A DNA stretch of 64,000 bases from DATDCY01 sp031406795 [NCBI: Candidatus Rokuibacteriota bacterium] (GCA_031406795.1 JANOHV010000005.1:1-64000), one strand, 5' to 3'; numbered from the stretch's first letter, positions 10,101 through 18,107 are shown. Notes: generated from the sequence alone by a model not told the origin. Program-made: numbers and translations.

Positions 10101-10674
10101 CCGCGTCATTTATCGGTGTGACGGTAATCAGCGCCGTCAACGAACCCGCCGGAATCACCGCGCTGCCGGAGAGAGCCGTGTAATCGCTTCCTGCCGTCGC
10201 CGTTCCCCCGACCGTGTAGCCAACTGTCAGCGCCGCAGTCGTCGCTCCGGTGCGCGTCAGCGTATACTGCCCCGTCGTCGGCCCGACTTCCGTGGCCGTC
10301 GCATCCGTCGCCGCAAGCGTCACGGTCGGCAAAGCTACCGCTCCGGGATCAGCCGCATTCCCCGGATAAGTCAGTGCGGCGATCTCGGCCTGATTGGTGA
10401 TGCCATCGCCGTCCGAATCGAGCAGATTGATGGCCGTGAAGCTGTGGCCCGCTGAGGCGTATGCGGCCCCGTAGGGGTTGCGTGCCGAGGTGGACACGTT
10501 CGCAGTGGTATGGCAGATCAGGCAACCATCCAGCTTCGACCCCACCGCCGCCGGATAGGCCGTTCTAAATGCCGTCCGATATCCCGATGACGCCGCCGCC
10601 GTGCCGGCCAACGCCAGCACCCCGACCAACGCCGCGGACAACAACGTTTTCCAACCCCTGCTCTTCACGCCCAT
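7120..10674 (-). CDS. Giant secreted protein: CxxCH N-terminus, seven Calx-beta domains, FG-GAP-like C-terminus
   Basis: A 1184-residue protein from the chosen ATG at 10674, which has GGAGGAGGGG just upstream. A signal peptide (residues about 8-28) is followed by CLICH (51-55), a single c-type haem-like motif, and a DSDGDGITNQAE calcium-binding loop. Next come seven Calx-beta domains of about 112 residues (nucleotides roughly 10330 to 7950), each opening with VTIAATD and TATE and containing GSDY, IPAG and SDETVVVTL. The C-terminus has six repeats beginning DFDGDGRDDIGCYYPPGGNW (7930 to 7120). Calx-beta and FG-GAP-like modules bind calcium and occur in adhesins and surface proteins, so a surface role is inferred. 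An upstream in-frame ATG at 10803 also has a strong ribosome-binding site and would add 43 residues before the signal peptide. Confidence 0.85.
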   Translation of the reverse strand: MGVKSRGWKTLLSAALVGVLALAGTAAASSGYRTAFRTAYPAAVGSKLDGCLICHTTANVSTSARNPYGAAYASAGHSFTAINLLDSDGDGITNQAEIAALTYPGNAADPGAVALPTVTLAATDATATEVGPTTGQYTLTRTGATTAALTVGYTVGGTATAGSDYTALSGSAVIPAGSLTALITVTPINDAAVESDETVVVTLSANAAYTLGAAASASVTIQSEDVVLPTVTIAATDPTATEAGTTTGQFTLTRAGATTAALTVSYLAGGTATAGSDYTALLGSVVIPAGALTATVTVTPINDTAVEPDETVVVTLGAGATYTVGAAASATVTIQSDDVVLPTVTIAATDPTATELGTTTGQYTLTRTGLTTAALTVSYTIGGTATAGSDYAALSGSAVIPAGSLTALVTVTPIDDALAEIDETVVATLSAGAAYAVGTAASATVTIQSDELSALPVVTIAATDSTATEAGTTTGLFTLTRTGATTAALTARYTVAGTAAAGNDYTALSGSVVIPAGSLTAMLTVTPINDATVEADETVIVTLSANAAYNVGAAASATVTIQSDDLPAVTIAATDATATEAGMTTGQYTVTRTGATTAALSVSYTVGGTAAAGSDYLALPGSVVIAAGAATVAVTVTPIDDAAIETSETVIATLGASATYTVGAAASATVTIQSDDLVPPTVAIAATDPTATEAGTTAGQFTLTRTGVTTGALTVSYTVGGTATAGSDFAALPGSVVIPAGSLAALVTVTPIDDAAVEPDENVVVTLSASGAYLVDAAASASVTIQSDDVALPPAVPVVTIAATVPTITEGGTTPGVFTVTRTGDTGAALLVDFTVISTANPGGDYVPLDVSVTIPAGSATGTITVTPLDNGVCESSESVVVTLGESPAYALGAPASAIVTIQEDRDCVASHPIRRNDFDGDGRSDIGCYYPAGGNWYGFNSTAGFWEKQLGITGAIPVTGDFDGDGASDIGHYRAGNGSWNIIKSAEGLWKAQFGYAGTIPVTGDFDGDGRSDIGVYHPDSGSWSIDMSLLGLWQTQFGFPGTIPVVGDFDGDGRDDIGCYYPAGGNWYVFKSSEGFWQTQFGFAGTIPVVGDFDGDGRDDIGCYYPPGGDWYVFESTNGFWQTKFGFAGTEPVVGDFDGDGRDDIGCYYPPGGNWYIFKSSEGFWQTQFGFEGTIPLGGTLR

Positions 10675-11132
10675 TTCCCCCTCCTCCACTTTGTCGAGAC
10701 CAAAACTGAAGGTTCGGCCTTCTCGGTCAGGCCGCTTCATCCCGCCTAGATTCGCCAAAGCCAGCCGCACTCCACCACTGACTCCGCTCCAATTGCATCT
10801 CATGGCCATATCCCTCCTGAAATTCTAATGTAAAGGTAGTCAGACCTGTGCCTCAGGGCTGTGACGAATGTCACCTTTCAGGCGCAGGGCAAGGGGAAAC
10901 GCGAGGCGAATCAAGAGCGCTAAGACATTGATACTGCAGTTTAATTCAATATTCGCCAATTGCTCTTCGGCGCGACGGGCTCATGCTCCCGGATGAGGGG
11001 CGCGAATCCTGACCAGAATCGCTTCGAACTGGCGGATGACCGTGGCAGGCGATCGTCTTGCGACGGGGCGGGGAGGGTCCAGACCTCGAATCCGTGCCAA
11101 AGTGCGCTGGCCGGGACGGCAATGGCGGGAGG
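10675..11132. other. Gene-free stretch: leader and control region of the Calx-beta gene, and truB 3' flank
   Basis: These 458 bases contain the alternative start at 10803 with AGGAGGG, an AT-rich patch (10815-10835) with -10-like TACATT/TAGAAT on the minus strand, and a CRP-type palindrome at 10860-10875. From about 10900 to 11132 I see nothing convincing; the segment lies downstream of truB and has no clear terminator. Confidence 0.5.
10860..10875. promoter_or_regulatory. CRP/FNR-family operator candidate
   Basis: TGTGA, six bases (cgaatg), TCACC. This fits the CRP half-site spacing TGTGA-N6-TCACA with one mismatch, and the core GTGAC-GAAT-GTCAC is a perfect palindrome. It is centred about 40-50 bases upstream of the -10-like bases of the Calx-beta gene, a position suited to activation. 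Which family member binds cannot be told from the sequence. Confidence 0.55.
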
Positions 11133-12056
11133 CTACGGCTCCTTGAAAACCCTCAGGAATTTGAGCGGCGCTCCCGGCGCAAGCAGCCTGGCCACCGCCA
11201 ACAGCCGTCCCGCAGCGTCGACGAGCTTGACAGTCGCCCCAGGCGCAAGATCCGAGCCACCGCTGACCGGACGCAGGGTGGGTGCCCGGCCATCCATTAC
11301 ACCGCGAGCCTCGCGCTCGGCGAGCATCACGCCCGGGAGGTTGGCCAGCGCGTCGGCCAACCGGATGAGCGGAGGAGCCGCTCCGGGCGGCAGTGCGGCC
11401 AGGTCCGCGATGGTCAGTGCTTTCTCGAGCCGGAAGGGTCCGATTGCGGTCCGGGAGAGCGCGGCCAGATGCGCGGCGCTGCCGCAGCGCACCCCCAGGT
11501 CGCGGATCAGCGTGCGCACGTACGTCCCGGAACCGACACGTGCGACGAATTCCGCCTCCGGCGGACGCCAGGCCACCAGGCGCATCTCGCTGACCTCGAT
11601 GCGGCGGGAGGCCCGCTCCGTCTGCTCGCCGGCGCGGGCCAGATCGTAGAGCCGCCGGCCGCCGACCTGCACGGCGGAGTACATCGGCGGTTCCTGCAGC
11701 GACTCGCCGAGGAACGCCGCCATCTCCGCCTCGACCTGCCTCGCGCTCAGCTGCCCCCACGGCGCCGTCCGGATCGACGCGCCCGCCGCGTCCTGGGTGT
11801 CGGTCTCGGAACCGAAACGCGCCACACCGACGTACTCCTTCGCGAGATCGGCGAGATAGGGCACGAGCTTCGCCGCCTCGCCAAGCAGCACCAGCAGCAG
11901 CCCGGAGGCAGCAGGGTCGAGGGTGCCCGCATGTCCGGCCTTGACCCACCCGAGCTGGCGCCGCAGCTCCTGAAGCGCCTGGTTCGAGCTCGGTCCGACC
12001 TCCTTGGCGAACAGGAGCACCCCATGCAGATCGTCGCGTTCAGGCCTCTTCGCCAT
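11133..12056 (-). CDS. truB: tRNA pseudouridine-55 synthase
   Basis: A 307-residue TruB, which makes pseudouridine 55 in the T-loop of tRNAs. The catalytic motif GHAGTLDPAASGLL with its essential Asp is near residue 45. The KEYVGVARFGSETDT, PPMYSAVQVGGRRLYDLAR and SGTYVRTLIRDLG segments and a C-terminal PUA-like region follow. The ATG at 12056 lies inside the end of the upstream regulator gene (17-base overlap), so the two are translated from one transcript. truB is more often found with rbfA and rpsO; here it closes the heat-shock/two-component run. Confidence 0.95.
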   Translation of the reverse strand: MAKRPERDDLHGVLLFAKEVGPSSNQALQELRRQLGWVKAGHAGTLDPAASGLLLVLLGEAAKLVPYLADLAKEYVGVARFGSETDTQDAAGASIRTAPWGQLSARQVEAEMAAFLGESLQEPPMYSAVQVGGRRLYDLARAGEQTERASRRIEVSEMRLVAWRPPEAEFVARVGSGTYVRTLIRDLGVRCGSAAHLAALSRTAIGPFRLEKALTIADLAALPPGAAPPLIRLADALANLPGVMLAEREARGVMDGRAPTLRPVSGGSDLAPGATVKLVDAAGRLLAVARLLAPGAPLKFLRVFKEP

Positions 12057-13446
12057 CGGGCGCCTCCGCGCCGCCCAGACCGTGCTCGCGCAACTTGGAA
12101 TAGAGGAGTTTGCGGGAAATGCCCAGGGCGCGCGCCGCCTGGCTCTTGTTGCCCCCGTGCCGGGCCATCGCCGCCGCGACCACCGCTTTCTCGACTTCCG
12201 CGAGCGGCAGGTCCCGCCCGGAGAGATCGGCGAACGGCCCCGCGGACCCGGCTGCCGGACGCACCTGCGGCGGCAGGCTCGCAGCCTCCAGCAGCGGCCC
12301 GCGTCCCACAACGACCCCGCGTTCGATCGCGTTCTCCAACTCGCGCACGTTTCCCGGCCAGTCGTGCGCGCCCAGCAGTTCCAGGGCCGCCCCGGAAATC
12401 CCGTCGAAGGTCTTGCTCTCCCGGCGGGCGAACCGCTCGAGGAAGAACGCCGCCAGCAGCGGGATGTCCTCTCGCCGCTCGCGCAGCGGCGGCATCGTGA
12501 CCTCGACGACGTTGATGCGGTAGTAGAGGTCCTCGCGGAACCTTCCGGACCTGATCTCTTCCCCGAGGTTCCGGTTGGTCGCCGCCACCAGCCGGAAGTC
12601 CGTCGCGACGCGCCGCGTCCCGCCGAGACGCTGCACCTCCTTCTCCTGCAGGACGCGCAGCAGCCGCACCTGCAGTTCCGGGGAGCACTCGCCGATCTCG
12701 TCGAGGAAGACGGTGCCGCCATCGGCCAGTTCGAACTGCCCCGGCTTCGCCCCCGCCGCTCCGGTGAAGGCGCCCTTCTCGTACCCGAACAATTCGCTCT
12801 CGAGCAGCTGCGCGGGCAGCGCGCCGCAGTTGAGGCTCACGAAAGGACCCGCCCGCCGGGGGCTCGCCTGGTGAATGGCACGCGCCGCCAGCTCCTTGCC
12901 CGTGCCACTCTCCCCCTGGACGAGAACCGCGGCCTGGGAATCGCCGACGACCGCGAGAAAAGCCCGCAACTCCTCCATGCGCCGGGAGCGCCCGATGAGC
13001 TCGGAGGCCCCGGCCTCCCCCAGCCGCTCGCGCAGCGTGCGATTCTCCTCCTCGAGCGAGCGTTTCTCCAGCGCGCTGCGCACCAGCGCGCGCCACTGCT
13101 CCAGGTCGGCGGGCTTGGTCAGGAAGTGGTAGGCGCCCTCCCGAAGCGCCTGTACCGCCGTGTCGACGCTCCCGAAAGCGGTGAGCATGACGACCGGAAC
13201 CTCGGGACGCGCCGCCCGGATCGCGCGGAACAGACCGAGCCCTTCGACGTCGGGGAGAACGAGGTCCAGGACCACGAGTCCGAGCCGCGGCTCGCCCTTC
13301 GCGAGCGCCCGCGCCCGCTCGCCGGTGGTCGCGGTGACAACCGGGATACCATCCTCGCGCAGCAGCGCGCTGTACATCTGCAAGGCACTCTGCTCGTCGT
13401 CGACGAGGAGAACCTTCCACGGGCAACCGGGCTTCGTCTCAGTCAT
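12040..13446 (-). CDS. Sigma-54-dependent response regulator, NtrC/AtoC family
   Basis: A 468-residue regulator with three domains. The receiver (residues about 10-125) has the phospho-acceptor Asp61 in VVLDLVLPD. The AAA+ domain has Walker A GESGTGKE at 178-185 and the sigma-54 contact loop GAFTGA at 225-230. A Fis-type helix-turn-helix sits at the C-terminus (NKSQAARALGISRKLLY). It activates sigma-54 RNA polymerase when phosphorylated, presumably by the histidine kinase encoded 61 bases upstream. Target promoters are not evident in the window. Confidence 0.93.
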   Translation of the reverse strand: MTETKPGCPWKVLLVDDEQSALQMYSALLREDGIPVVTATTGERARALAKGEPRLGLVVLDLVLPDVEGLGLFRAIRAARPEVPVVMLTAFGSVDTAVQALREGAYHFLTKPADLEQWRALVRSALEKRSLEEENRTLRERLGEAGASELIGRSRRMEELRAFLAVVGDSQAAVLVQGESGTGKELAARAIHQASPRRAGPFVSLNCGALPAQLLESELFGYEKGAFTGAAGAKPGQFELADGGTVFLDEIGECSPELQVRLLRVLQEKEVQRLGGTRRVATDFRLVAATNRNLGEEIRSGRFREDLYYRINVVEVTMPPLRERREDIPLLAAFFLERFARRESKTFDGISGAALELLGAHDWPGNVRELENAIERGVVVGRGPLLEAASLPPQVRPAAGSAGPFADLSGRDLPLAEVEKAVVAAAMARHGGNKSQAARALGISRKLLYSKLREHGLGGAEAPDGEEA

Positions 13447-13507
13447 CGCAGTCCTCCCTCACCGCTGCTCCCCCGCAAGCCGGGCGACTGTACCAGAAAC
13501 GCCGCGG

Positions 13508-15511
13508 TCACCCTGCGGACTCGATCCCCGGCAGCCAGACCCGAAACACCGCTCCCCCACCCGGACGGTTTGCCGCGGTGATGCGCCCGTCGTGTTTCTC
13601 CACCACCCCCCTGGCAATCGAGAGGCCGAGCCCGGTCCCCCCGCGCTTGGTCGTCCGAAATGGCTCGAAGATCACCGGGAGCAGCCGGGGCTCGATCCCC
13701 GGGCCGTCGTCCGCAATCGCGATCGTCACCCCCCGGTCGGCGTGGCGGACGGCGCTCACGGCGATGCGTCCGCCTTCGCCGCCAGCCTCGGCCGCGTTGC
13801 GCACGAGATTCTCGAAGACCTGCCGCAACTGAAAAACGTCCCCCCGCACCCAGAGCCCCTGCGCCGGCGCGCTCAGTTCGAGGCCCGCGCCGGCAGGTTC
13901 GACCCCGTTCCGGCCCTCGCCGAACTCGCGCAGACTCAGCGCGAGATCGATCGGCACCAGGTGCGGCCGCTGCTCGCCGCAGGCGAACAGCACGTCGCGG
14001 ATGAAGCGCTCGCCGCGGGCGACCTCGGTTTCGACCACCCCGAGCACCGTCTCGCCGGGCTGCCCGCCGAACTGGCGGCGCAGGACCGCGGTGGCGCCGC
14101 GGATGACATTGAGCGGGTTGCGCAGTTCATGAGAGACCACCGCCGCCATCCGCCCGAGCGCCGCCAGCCGCTCCTGCAGCCCGACACGTTCGCGCAGGCG
14201 CGCCTGCTCGACCGCCAGGGCCGTCTGGCCGGCGATCGCGGCGCAGAAGGCGAGGTCCTCCGAGGACCAGATCTCGCCGCTCGACTTCGCACCGAGGAGG
14301 CATCCCCCGAGCAGCCCGTCGTGCCCCACGACCGGGATCGCCAGCTCGAACGCGCCCGCGGCGGCCAGGCGCCTCGGTCCCGTCAGACCCGCGAGCAGCT
14401 GCCCGGCGGCCTCGGCGTCGACTCCCGCCGTCCCCGTCCCCGCCGCCGTGAGAAACGCCCCGTCCGCGTGGCGCAGGACCAGCCCGCTCTCCGGGTGCGC
14501 GTGCAGCCACCCCCGCTCCCAGGCGGCCTGCCAGAGATCGCTCTCGCTCTCGAGGCCGCACAAGACTTCGGCGAAGGCCTCGCCCCGCGCGCGCATCTGG
14601 GCGCGCGAGCGGAAGAAGGTCTGGTCGAGACGCTCCTGCAAGGACGACTTGAGGGGCCCGACTGCCAGGGCAACAGCGAGCGCCGGCAGCATCGGCAGCA
14701 GCACGGAGCCGGCGAAGACGGCGTCCTGAAACCAGACCTGGAGCCCGAGCACCAGCGCGAAGTAGACCACCGTCAGCAGGAACGTCAGCGTCGAGTAGAG
14801 CATCCCGGCCCGAAAGAGGACCTGAACGTCGAGGAGACGGTGGCGGGCGATCGTCACGGCGATGACGCCGACGTAAGCGGCCGAGGCGATGTTGCCGAGC
14901 GGCAGGAACGCGATCCCCCACAGCGGCAGGAAATTGGTCAGGCTCGCGATGCCGAGCAGCAGGTTGGCCGCGAGCAGGTACTGGGCCTGCGTGCGCCGGC
15001 CGTGATCGCGCGTCGTCCGCACCTCGCGCGCCAGCAGCGTCGTGGAGATCGCGAGATAGGCGAGAAAGTAGCTGACAAAGAGCGGGTAGAGCGCCCCCGG
15101 GGTGCCGTACCAGCCGAACCAGAGCCGTCTCCAGCCGGCAAGGTAGCCCGGCCCGACGCTGACGACGATCAGCAGGCCCGCCCAGGCCCCGAACCCGATC
15201 AGCAGCGGGTGCGAGCGGCGCCGGCCGAGGAAGATGAAGAAGAAGAGCAGCGCCAGGAAGGGCATGACGATGATCGGCGGCTGCAGCAGCCGGTCCACCC
15301 GGCCGGCGATCTGACCGTCCCGGAGCGTGAAGAGCAGGAAGACATCGAGGTTCCACAGGGCGACCGCGATGTTGAAGGCCGCGAAACTGCGCTGGAGCGC
15401 CGCGTTGCCCCGGCGGCTCCAGACGAAGATGCCGAGGGCGAGCGTGAACACGAAGCCGGCCAGCGGCAGAAGCGCGGGCCACCCGACCGACCAGCCGCTC
15501 GCTCCGGTCAT
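13508..15511 (-). CDS. Membrane sensor histidine kinase with multi-TM N-terminus and GAF-like domain
   Basis: A 667-residue protein. About eight hydrophobic segments span residues 10-290. A GAF-like domain follows, then the dimerisation/phospho-acceptor box SHELRNPLNVIRG near residue 460. The ATPase domain has the N-box (ENLVRNAAEAGG), G1 (DDGPGIEP) and G2 (GTGLGLSIARG). The signal is unknown; a multi-TM input region suggests a membrane or lipophilic cue. It starts 12 bases after the sigma-factor gene and is followed by its likely partner, the NtrC-type regulator. Confidence 0.9.
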   Translation of the reverse strand: MTGASGWSVGWPALLPLAGFVFTLALGIFVWSRRGNAALQRSFAAFNIAVALWNLDVFLLFTLRDGQIAGRVDRLLQPPIIVMPFLALLFFFIFLGRRRSHPLLIGFGAWAGLLIVVSVGPGYLAGWRRLWFGWYGTPGALYPLFVSYFLAYLAISTTLLAREVRTTRDHGRRTQAQYLLAANLLLGIASLTNFLPLWGIAFLPLGNIASAAYVGVIAVTIARHRLLDVQVLFRAGMLYSTLTFLLTVVYFALVLGLQVWFQDAVFAGSVLLPMLPALAVALAVGPLKSSLQERLDQTFFRSRAQMRARGEAFAEVLCGLESESDLWQAAWERGWLHAHPESGLVLRHADGAFLTAAGTGTAGVDAEAAGQLLAGLTGPRRLAAAGAFELAIPVVGHDGLLGGCLLGAKSSGEIWSSEDLAFCAAIAGQTALAVEQARLRERVGLQERLAALGRMAAVVSHELRNPLNVIRGATAVLRRQFGGQPGETVLGVVETEVARGERFIRDVLFACGEQRPHLVPIDLALSLREFGEGRNGVEPAGAGLELSAPAQGLWVRGDVFQLRQVFENLVRNAAEAGGEGGRIAVSAVRHADRGVTIAIADDGPGIEPRLLPVIFEPFRTTKRGGTGLGLSIARGVVEKHDGRITAANRPGGGAVFRVWLPGIESAG

Positions 15512-15523
15512 CGGGGGCGGATT

Positions 15524-16360
15524 TCAGTCGAGAAAGTCCGCGAGGTGCCGGCTGCGGGCCAGCCGCTGGAGCTTCTTCTTCGCCTTTTTTTCGATCTGGC
15601 GGATCCGCTCGCGCGAGAGCCCGAGTTTCGTGCCGACCTCCTCGAGCGTCATCGTCTCCCCGGTCACGATGCCGAAGCGCAGTTCGAGCACCTCGCGCTC
15701 GCGCGGCGCCAGATCGCCGAGCAGGCCGGCGATTTCGGTGCGCAGCGAGCTCTCGAGCAGGTCGTGGTCCACGGCGGGAGCGTCCTCGTCGGCCATCAGA
15801 TCCATGTAGGCCGTCTCGGAGTCCTCGGTAATCGGGCTGTCGAGGGAGACGGGGCGGCGGGCCACGCGCTGGATCTCCTCGACTTCGCGCAGTTTGACGC
15901 CGAGCGCGTCGGCCAGCTCCTTGGAGGTTGGCTCGCGATCGTGCATCTTCGTGAGCTCCTCGGTCTTGGTGCGGATCTTGTACAGCAGCCCGGCCTGCTT
16001 GAGCGGCAGGCGCGTCGGGCCGCTCTGCTCGGCGAGCATCTGCATGATCCCCTGGCGAATCCACCAGACGGCGTAGGAGATGAACTTGACGTTGCGCGCG
16101 GGGTCGAAGCGTCGCGCCGCCTGCAGCAGACCGATGTTGCCCTCGTTGATCAGATCCAGCAGCGAGGGGCCGGCGCCCGAGAAACGGTTGGCGACCTTCA
16201 CGACGAAGCGCAGATTCGCCTCGACCAGGCCCTGGATGGCTTTCTGGTCCCCTTTGAGGGCGAGCTTGCCGAGGCGGATCTCCTCCTCGCGGGGGATCAT
16301 CGGGATCTTGGAGATCTCGCGCAGGTACGTCCCGAGCGACGAAGGGCTGTCAACCGCCAT
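15524..16360 (-). CDS. Sigma-70 family RNA polymerase sigma factor (RpoD/RpoH/RpoS-like, lacks region 1.1)
   Basis: A 278-residue sigma factor with region 1.2/2 (RFDPARNVKFISYAVWWIRQ), region 3 and region 4 (EEVGTKLGLSRERIRQIEKKA). The absence of region 1.1 marks it as an alternative group 2/3 factor, not the housekeeping one. The start is taken at the ATG 16360, which has GGGGGAGG 6 bases upstream; an in-frame ATG at 16384 lacks a ribosome-binding site. It overlaps the end of hspR by 11 bases and so is part of the dnaJ-hspR operon, suggesting a heat-shock or stress role; this is inference from context. Confidence 0.9.
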   Translation of the reverse strand: MAVDSPSSLGTYLREISKIPMIPREEEIRLGKLALKGDQKAIQGLVEANLRFVVKVANRFSGAGPSLLDLINEGNIGLLQAARRFDPARNVKFISYAVWWIRQGIMQMLAEQSGPTRLPLKQAGLLYKIRTKTEELTKMHDREPTSKELADALGVKLREVEEIQRVARRPVSLDSPITEDSETAYMDLMADEDAPAVDHDLLESSLRTEIAGLLGDLAPREREVLELRFGIVTGETMTLEEVGTKLGLSRERIRQIEKKAKKKLQRLARSRHLADFLD

Positions 16361-16832
16361 CGCGTCCTCCCCCGGCGCGCTCATGGGGGCGCCGCAACGT
16401 GGCGCGCGGGCCGACGCGCACCAGCGCGGTGCGCGAACGCTGCAGCTCGACCTCGCGCTTCATCTCGCGGCGCACGAACTCCAGCGCCTCGGCCAGCTCA
16501 GCCTGCATGCGCTCGAGCTTGCGCCGCATCTCGATCACGACCTCGACGCCGGCCAGGTTGACCCCCAGGTCGCGCGTCAGGTGCAGGATCCGCCGGACGG
16601 TGTCCACATCGGCCTCCGAGTACAGGCGGGTACCGCCGCGGGTGCGCCGGGGCCGCACATACCCCTCGCGCTCGTAGAGGCGCAGGGTCTGGGGGTGAAC
16701 GCCGAGCAGTTCGGCGACCACACTGATCATGTACAGCGGGGTCTCCCGGTCCGCCCCTTGAGCGCGCGCACCGGCCAGGTCGGCGACCTCCGCGGGCGCG
16801 GCGACCTTGGGGCGTCGTCCGCGCGGGCTCAC
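16350..16832 (-). CDS. hspR: MerR-family heat-shock repressor
   Basis: A 160-residue protein whose core PLYMISVVAELLGVHPQTLR, then LYEREGYVRP and RTRGGTRLYSEADVD, is the HspR version of the MerR helix-turn-helix, followed by a coiled-coil (residues about 100-135). HspR represses dnaK/dnaJ/clpB-type operons by binding HAIR sequences, usually with DnaK as co-repressor. The GTG start (GTGA) overlaps the dnaJ stop. A HAIR-like operator is present upstream of dnaJ at 18087-18107, so autoregulation is likely. Confidence 0.9.
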   Translation of the reverse strand: MSPRGRRPKVAAPAEVADLAGARAQGADRETPLYMISVVAELLGVHPQTLRLYEREGYVRPRRTRGGTRLYSEADVDTVRRILHLTRDLGVNLAGVEVVIEMRRKLERMQAELAEALEFVRREMKREVELQRSRTALVRVGPRATLRRPHERAGGGRDGG

Positions 16833-17914
16833 GCCGGAGCCCTCCCCGACCCGACGAGCGCTTTCTCGAACTCGAGCATGGCACGATGCACCCGCGGGTC
16901 CTCTCCCGAGGGCAGCGTCACCGTGACGGTGACGTGAAGGTCGCCGCGCGCCCCGCCGGCGGGCGAAGGCACGCCCTTGCCGCGCAGCGTGAAGACCTGA
17001 CCACCCTGCGTCCCCGGGGGCAGCCGCAGCGTCGCGCGCCCTTCGGCCGTGGGGACCGGAACCGGGCCGCCGAGAACCGCCTGGGGGAGTGTCACGGGAA
17101 CCGAGACGTACAGATTCTGGCCCCTGCGCTCGAGCAGCGGGTGGGACTGAACCTTGAGCGTCACCACCAGGTCCCCGGGCTCCCCGCCGCGCCGGCCGGG
17201 CTGTCCGGCGCCGGCGACGACGATCCGGCTGCCGGAGGAACTGCCGGAGGCAACCCGCACCGTGCGCTTTTCGGCGACCGGCAGATGGCCCCGCCCGCGG
17301 CAGTTCCGGCACGGCTGCAGGCCCGACTCGCCCTCTCCGTCACAGGTCGGGCAGAGCTTGCGGACCGTCCACGGCCCGTGGGGAACCTCGACCACCCCGC
17401 GCCCCCCGCAGAAATGACAGGTTTCGATCGGCGACCCCGGCGCCCAACGTCGGCCGTGGCATTCCGGACACGCGCCTTCGCGGCGGTAGCGACACTCGCG
17501 CACCGCGCCGCGAAGCGCCTCCTCGAAGCTCAAGTCGAGCACCTGGTGGATATCTTCACCACGCTGCGGCGCCATGGCCGGTTCGGTTGCCGCGGCCGCG
17601 GACTCGGGAAACAGTTCGCGGATGACCTGCTCCCAGCGCCCGCCGACGCCGGCCGCCCCGCCGCCCGGAGCGCGGGCGCCGCCCGCGGGAAGCGGACGGC
17701 GGCCCCGGCGATCGTAGTCCTCGCGCAGTGCCCGCTGGGAAAGCACCCGCCAGGCCTCCTGCAGGATGGCGTAGCGCGGCGCCGCATCACGGTCGCCCGG
17801 ATTCACGTCCGGGTGCTCCCGGCGGGCCAGCTTGAGCCAGGCACGCTTGATCTCCCGCGCACCGGCCTTCGGGTCGACGCCGAGAATGAGATAATAATCC
17901 TGCTCCCTGTCCAT
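16829..17914 (-). CDS. dnaJ: DnaJ-type co-chaperone with full zinc region
   Basis: A 361-residue class I J-protein. The J domain is residues 5-68 with HPD at 34-36. A short Gly-rich linker follows, then four zinc motifs between residues 150 and 210 (CPECHGRR, CHFCGGRG, CPTCDGEG, CRNCRGRG) and the two C-terminal substrate-binding domains. It stimulates DnaK ATPase. No dnaK or grpE is adjacent. The start is the ATG at 17914 (MDREQDYYLILGV), the usual J-domain beginning; the longer frame upstream is rejected. First gene of the dnaJ-hspR-sigma operon. Confidence 0.95.
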   Translation of the reverse strand: MDREQDYYLILGVDPKAGAREIKRAWLKLARREHPDVNPGDRDAAPRYAILQEAWRVLSQRALREDYDRRGRRPLPAGGARAPGGGAAGVGGRWEQVIRELFPESAAAATEPAMAPQRGEDIHQVLDLSFEEALRGAVRECRYRREGACPECHGRRWAPGSPIETCHFCGGRGVVEVPHGPWTVRKLCPTCDGEGESGLQPCRNCRGRGHLPVAEKRTVRVASGSSSGSRIVVAGAGQPGRRGGEPGDLVVTLKVQSHPLLERRGQNLYVSVPVTLPQAVLGGPVPVPTAEGRATLRLPPGTQGGQVFTLRGKGVPSPAGGARGDLHVTVTVTLPSGEDPRVHRAMLEFEKALVGSGRAPA

Positions 17915-18076
17915 CAGCGTCCGCCCGGCCCGGCCGCGGTAAGGCCGGGGCGCGCCGCGCGCGGTTGACCCGCACGTGTACCGAACTCCGCCGACTTCCC
18001 GAGAAACACGCCACGATCGTGCACGAGGCCCTCCCGCATGGCGGAAACCACCCCCCGCCGTCATAACTCGTCGTGC

Positions 18077-18107
18077 ATTATTCCACCTTGAGTCCCCGCG
18101 GATCAAG
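18077..18107 (-). promoter_or_regulatory. dnaJ-hspR promoter overlapping a HAIR operator
   Basis: CTTGAGT (18087-18093), seven bases, GATCAAG (18101-18107) matches the HspR-associated inverted repeat CTTGAGT-N7-ACTCAAG at 12 of 14 positions. On the minus strand a promoter runs through it: TTGATC (18106-18101), an 18-base spacer and AATAAT (18082-18077, 5 of 6). HspR bound here would cover the spacer and -35. The transcript would have a leader of roughly 155 bases. Confidence 0.75.

Noticed and set aside
7950-10330. Regularly spaced repeats suggestive of a CRISPR array
   Set aside because: The period is about 336 bases and the repeats are coding (Calx-beta domains) with divergent synonymous positions; no short direct repeats with unique spacers occur anywhere in the window.
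6907-10455. Two long plus-strand frames opposite the Calx-beta gene
   Set aside because: They mirror the tandem repeats of the real gene (Arg/His/Gly-rich periodic translation), have no ribosome-binding sites and no family resemblance.
13508-15511. Histidine kinase as PrsK of an exosortase/PEP-CTERM system
   Set aside because: The multi-TM plus GAF layout is similar, but the H-box is SHELRNPLN, of ordinary NtrB type, and no exosortase or PEP-CTERM protein is in the window.
13160-16561. Plus-strand frame of 1133 codons
   Set aside because: Antisense to the regulator, histidine kinase and sigma-factor genes, which show full domain sets in the other strand.
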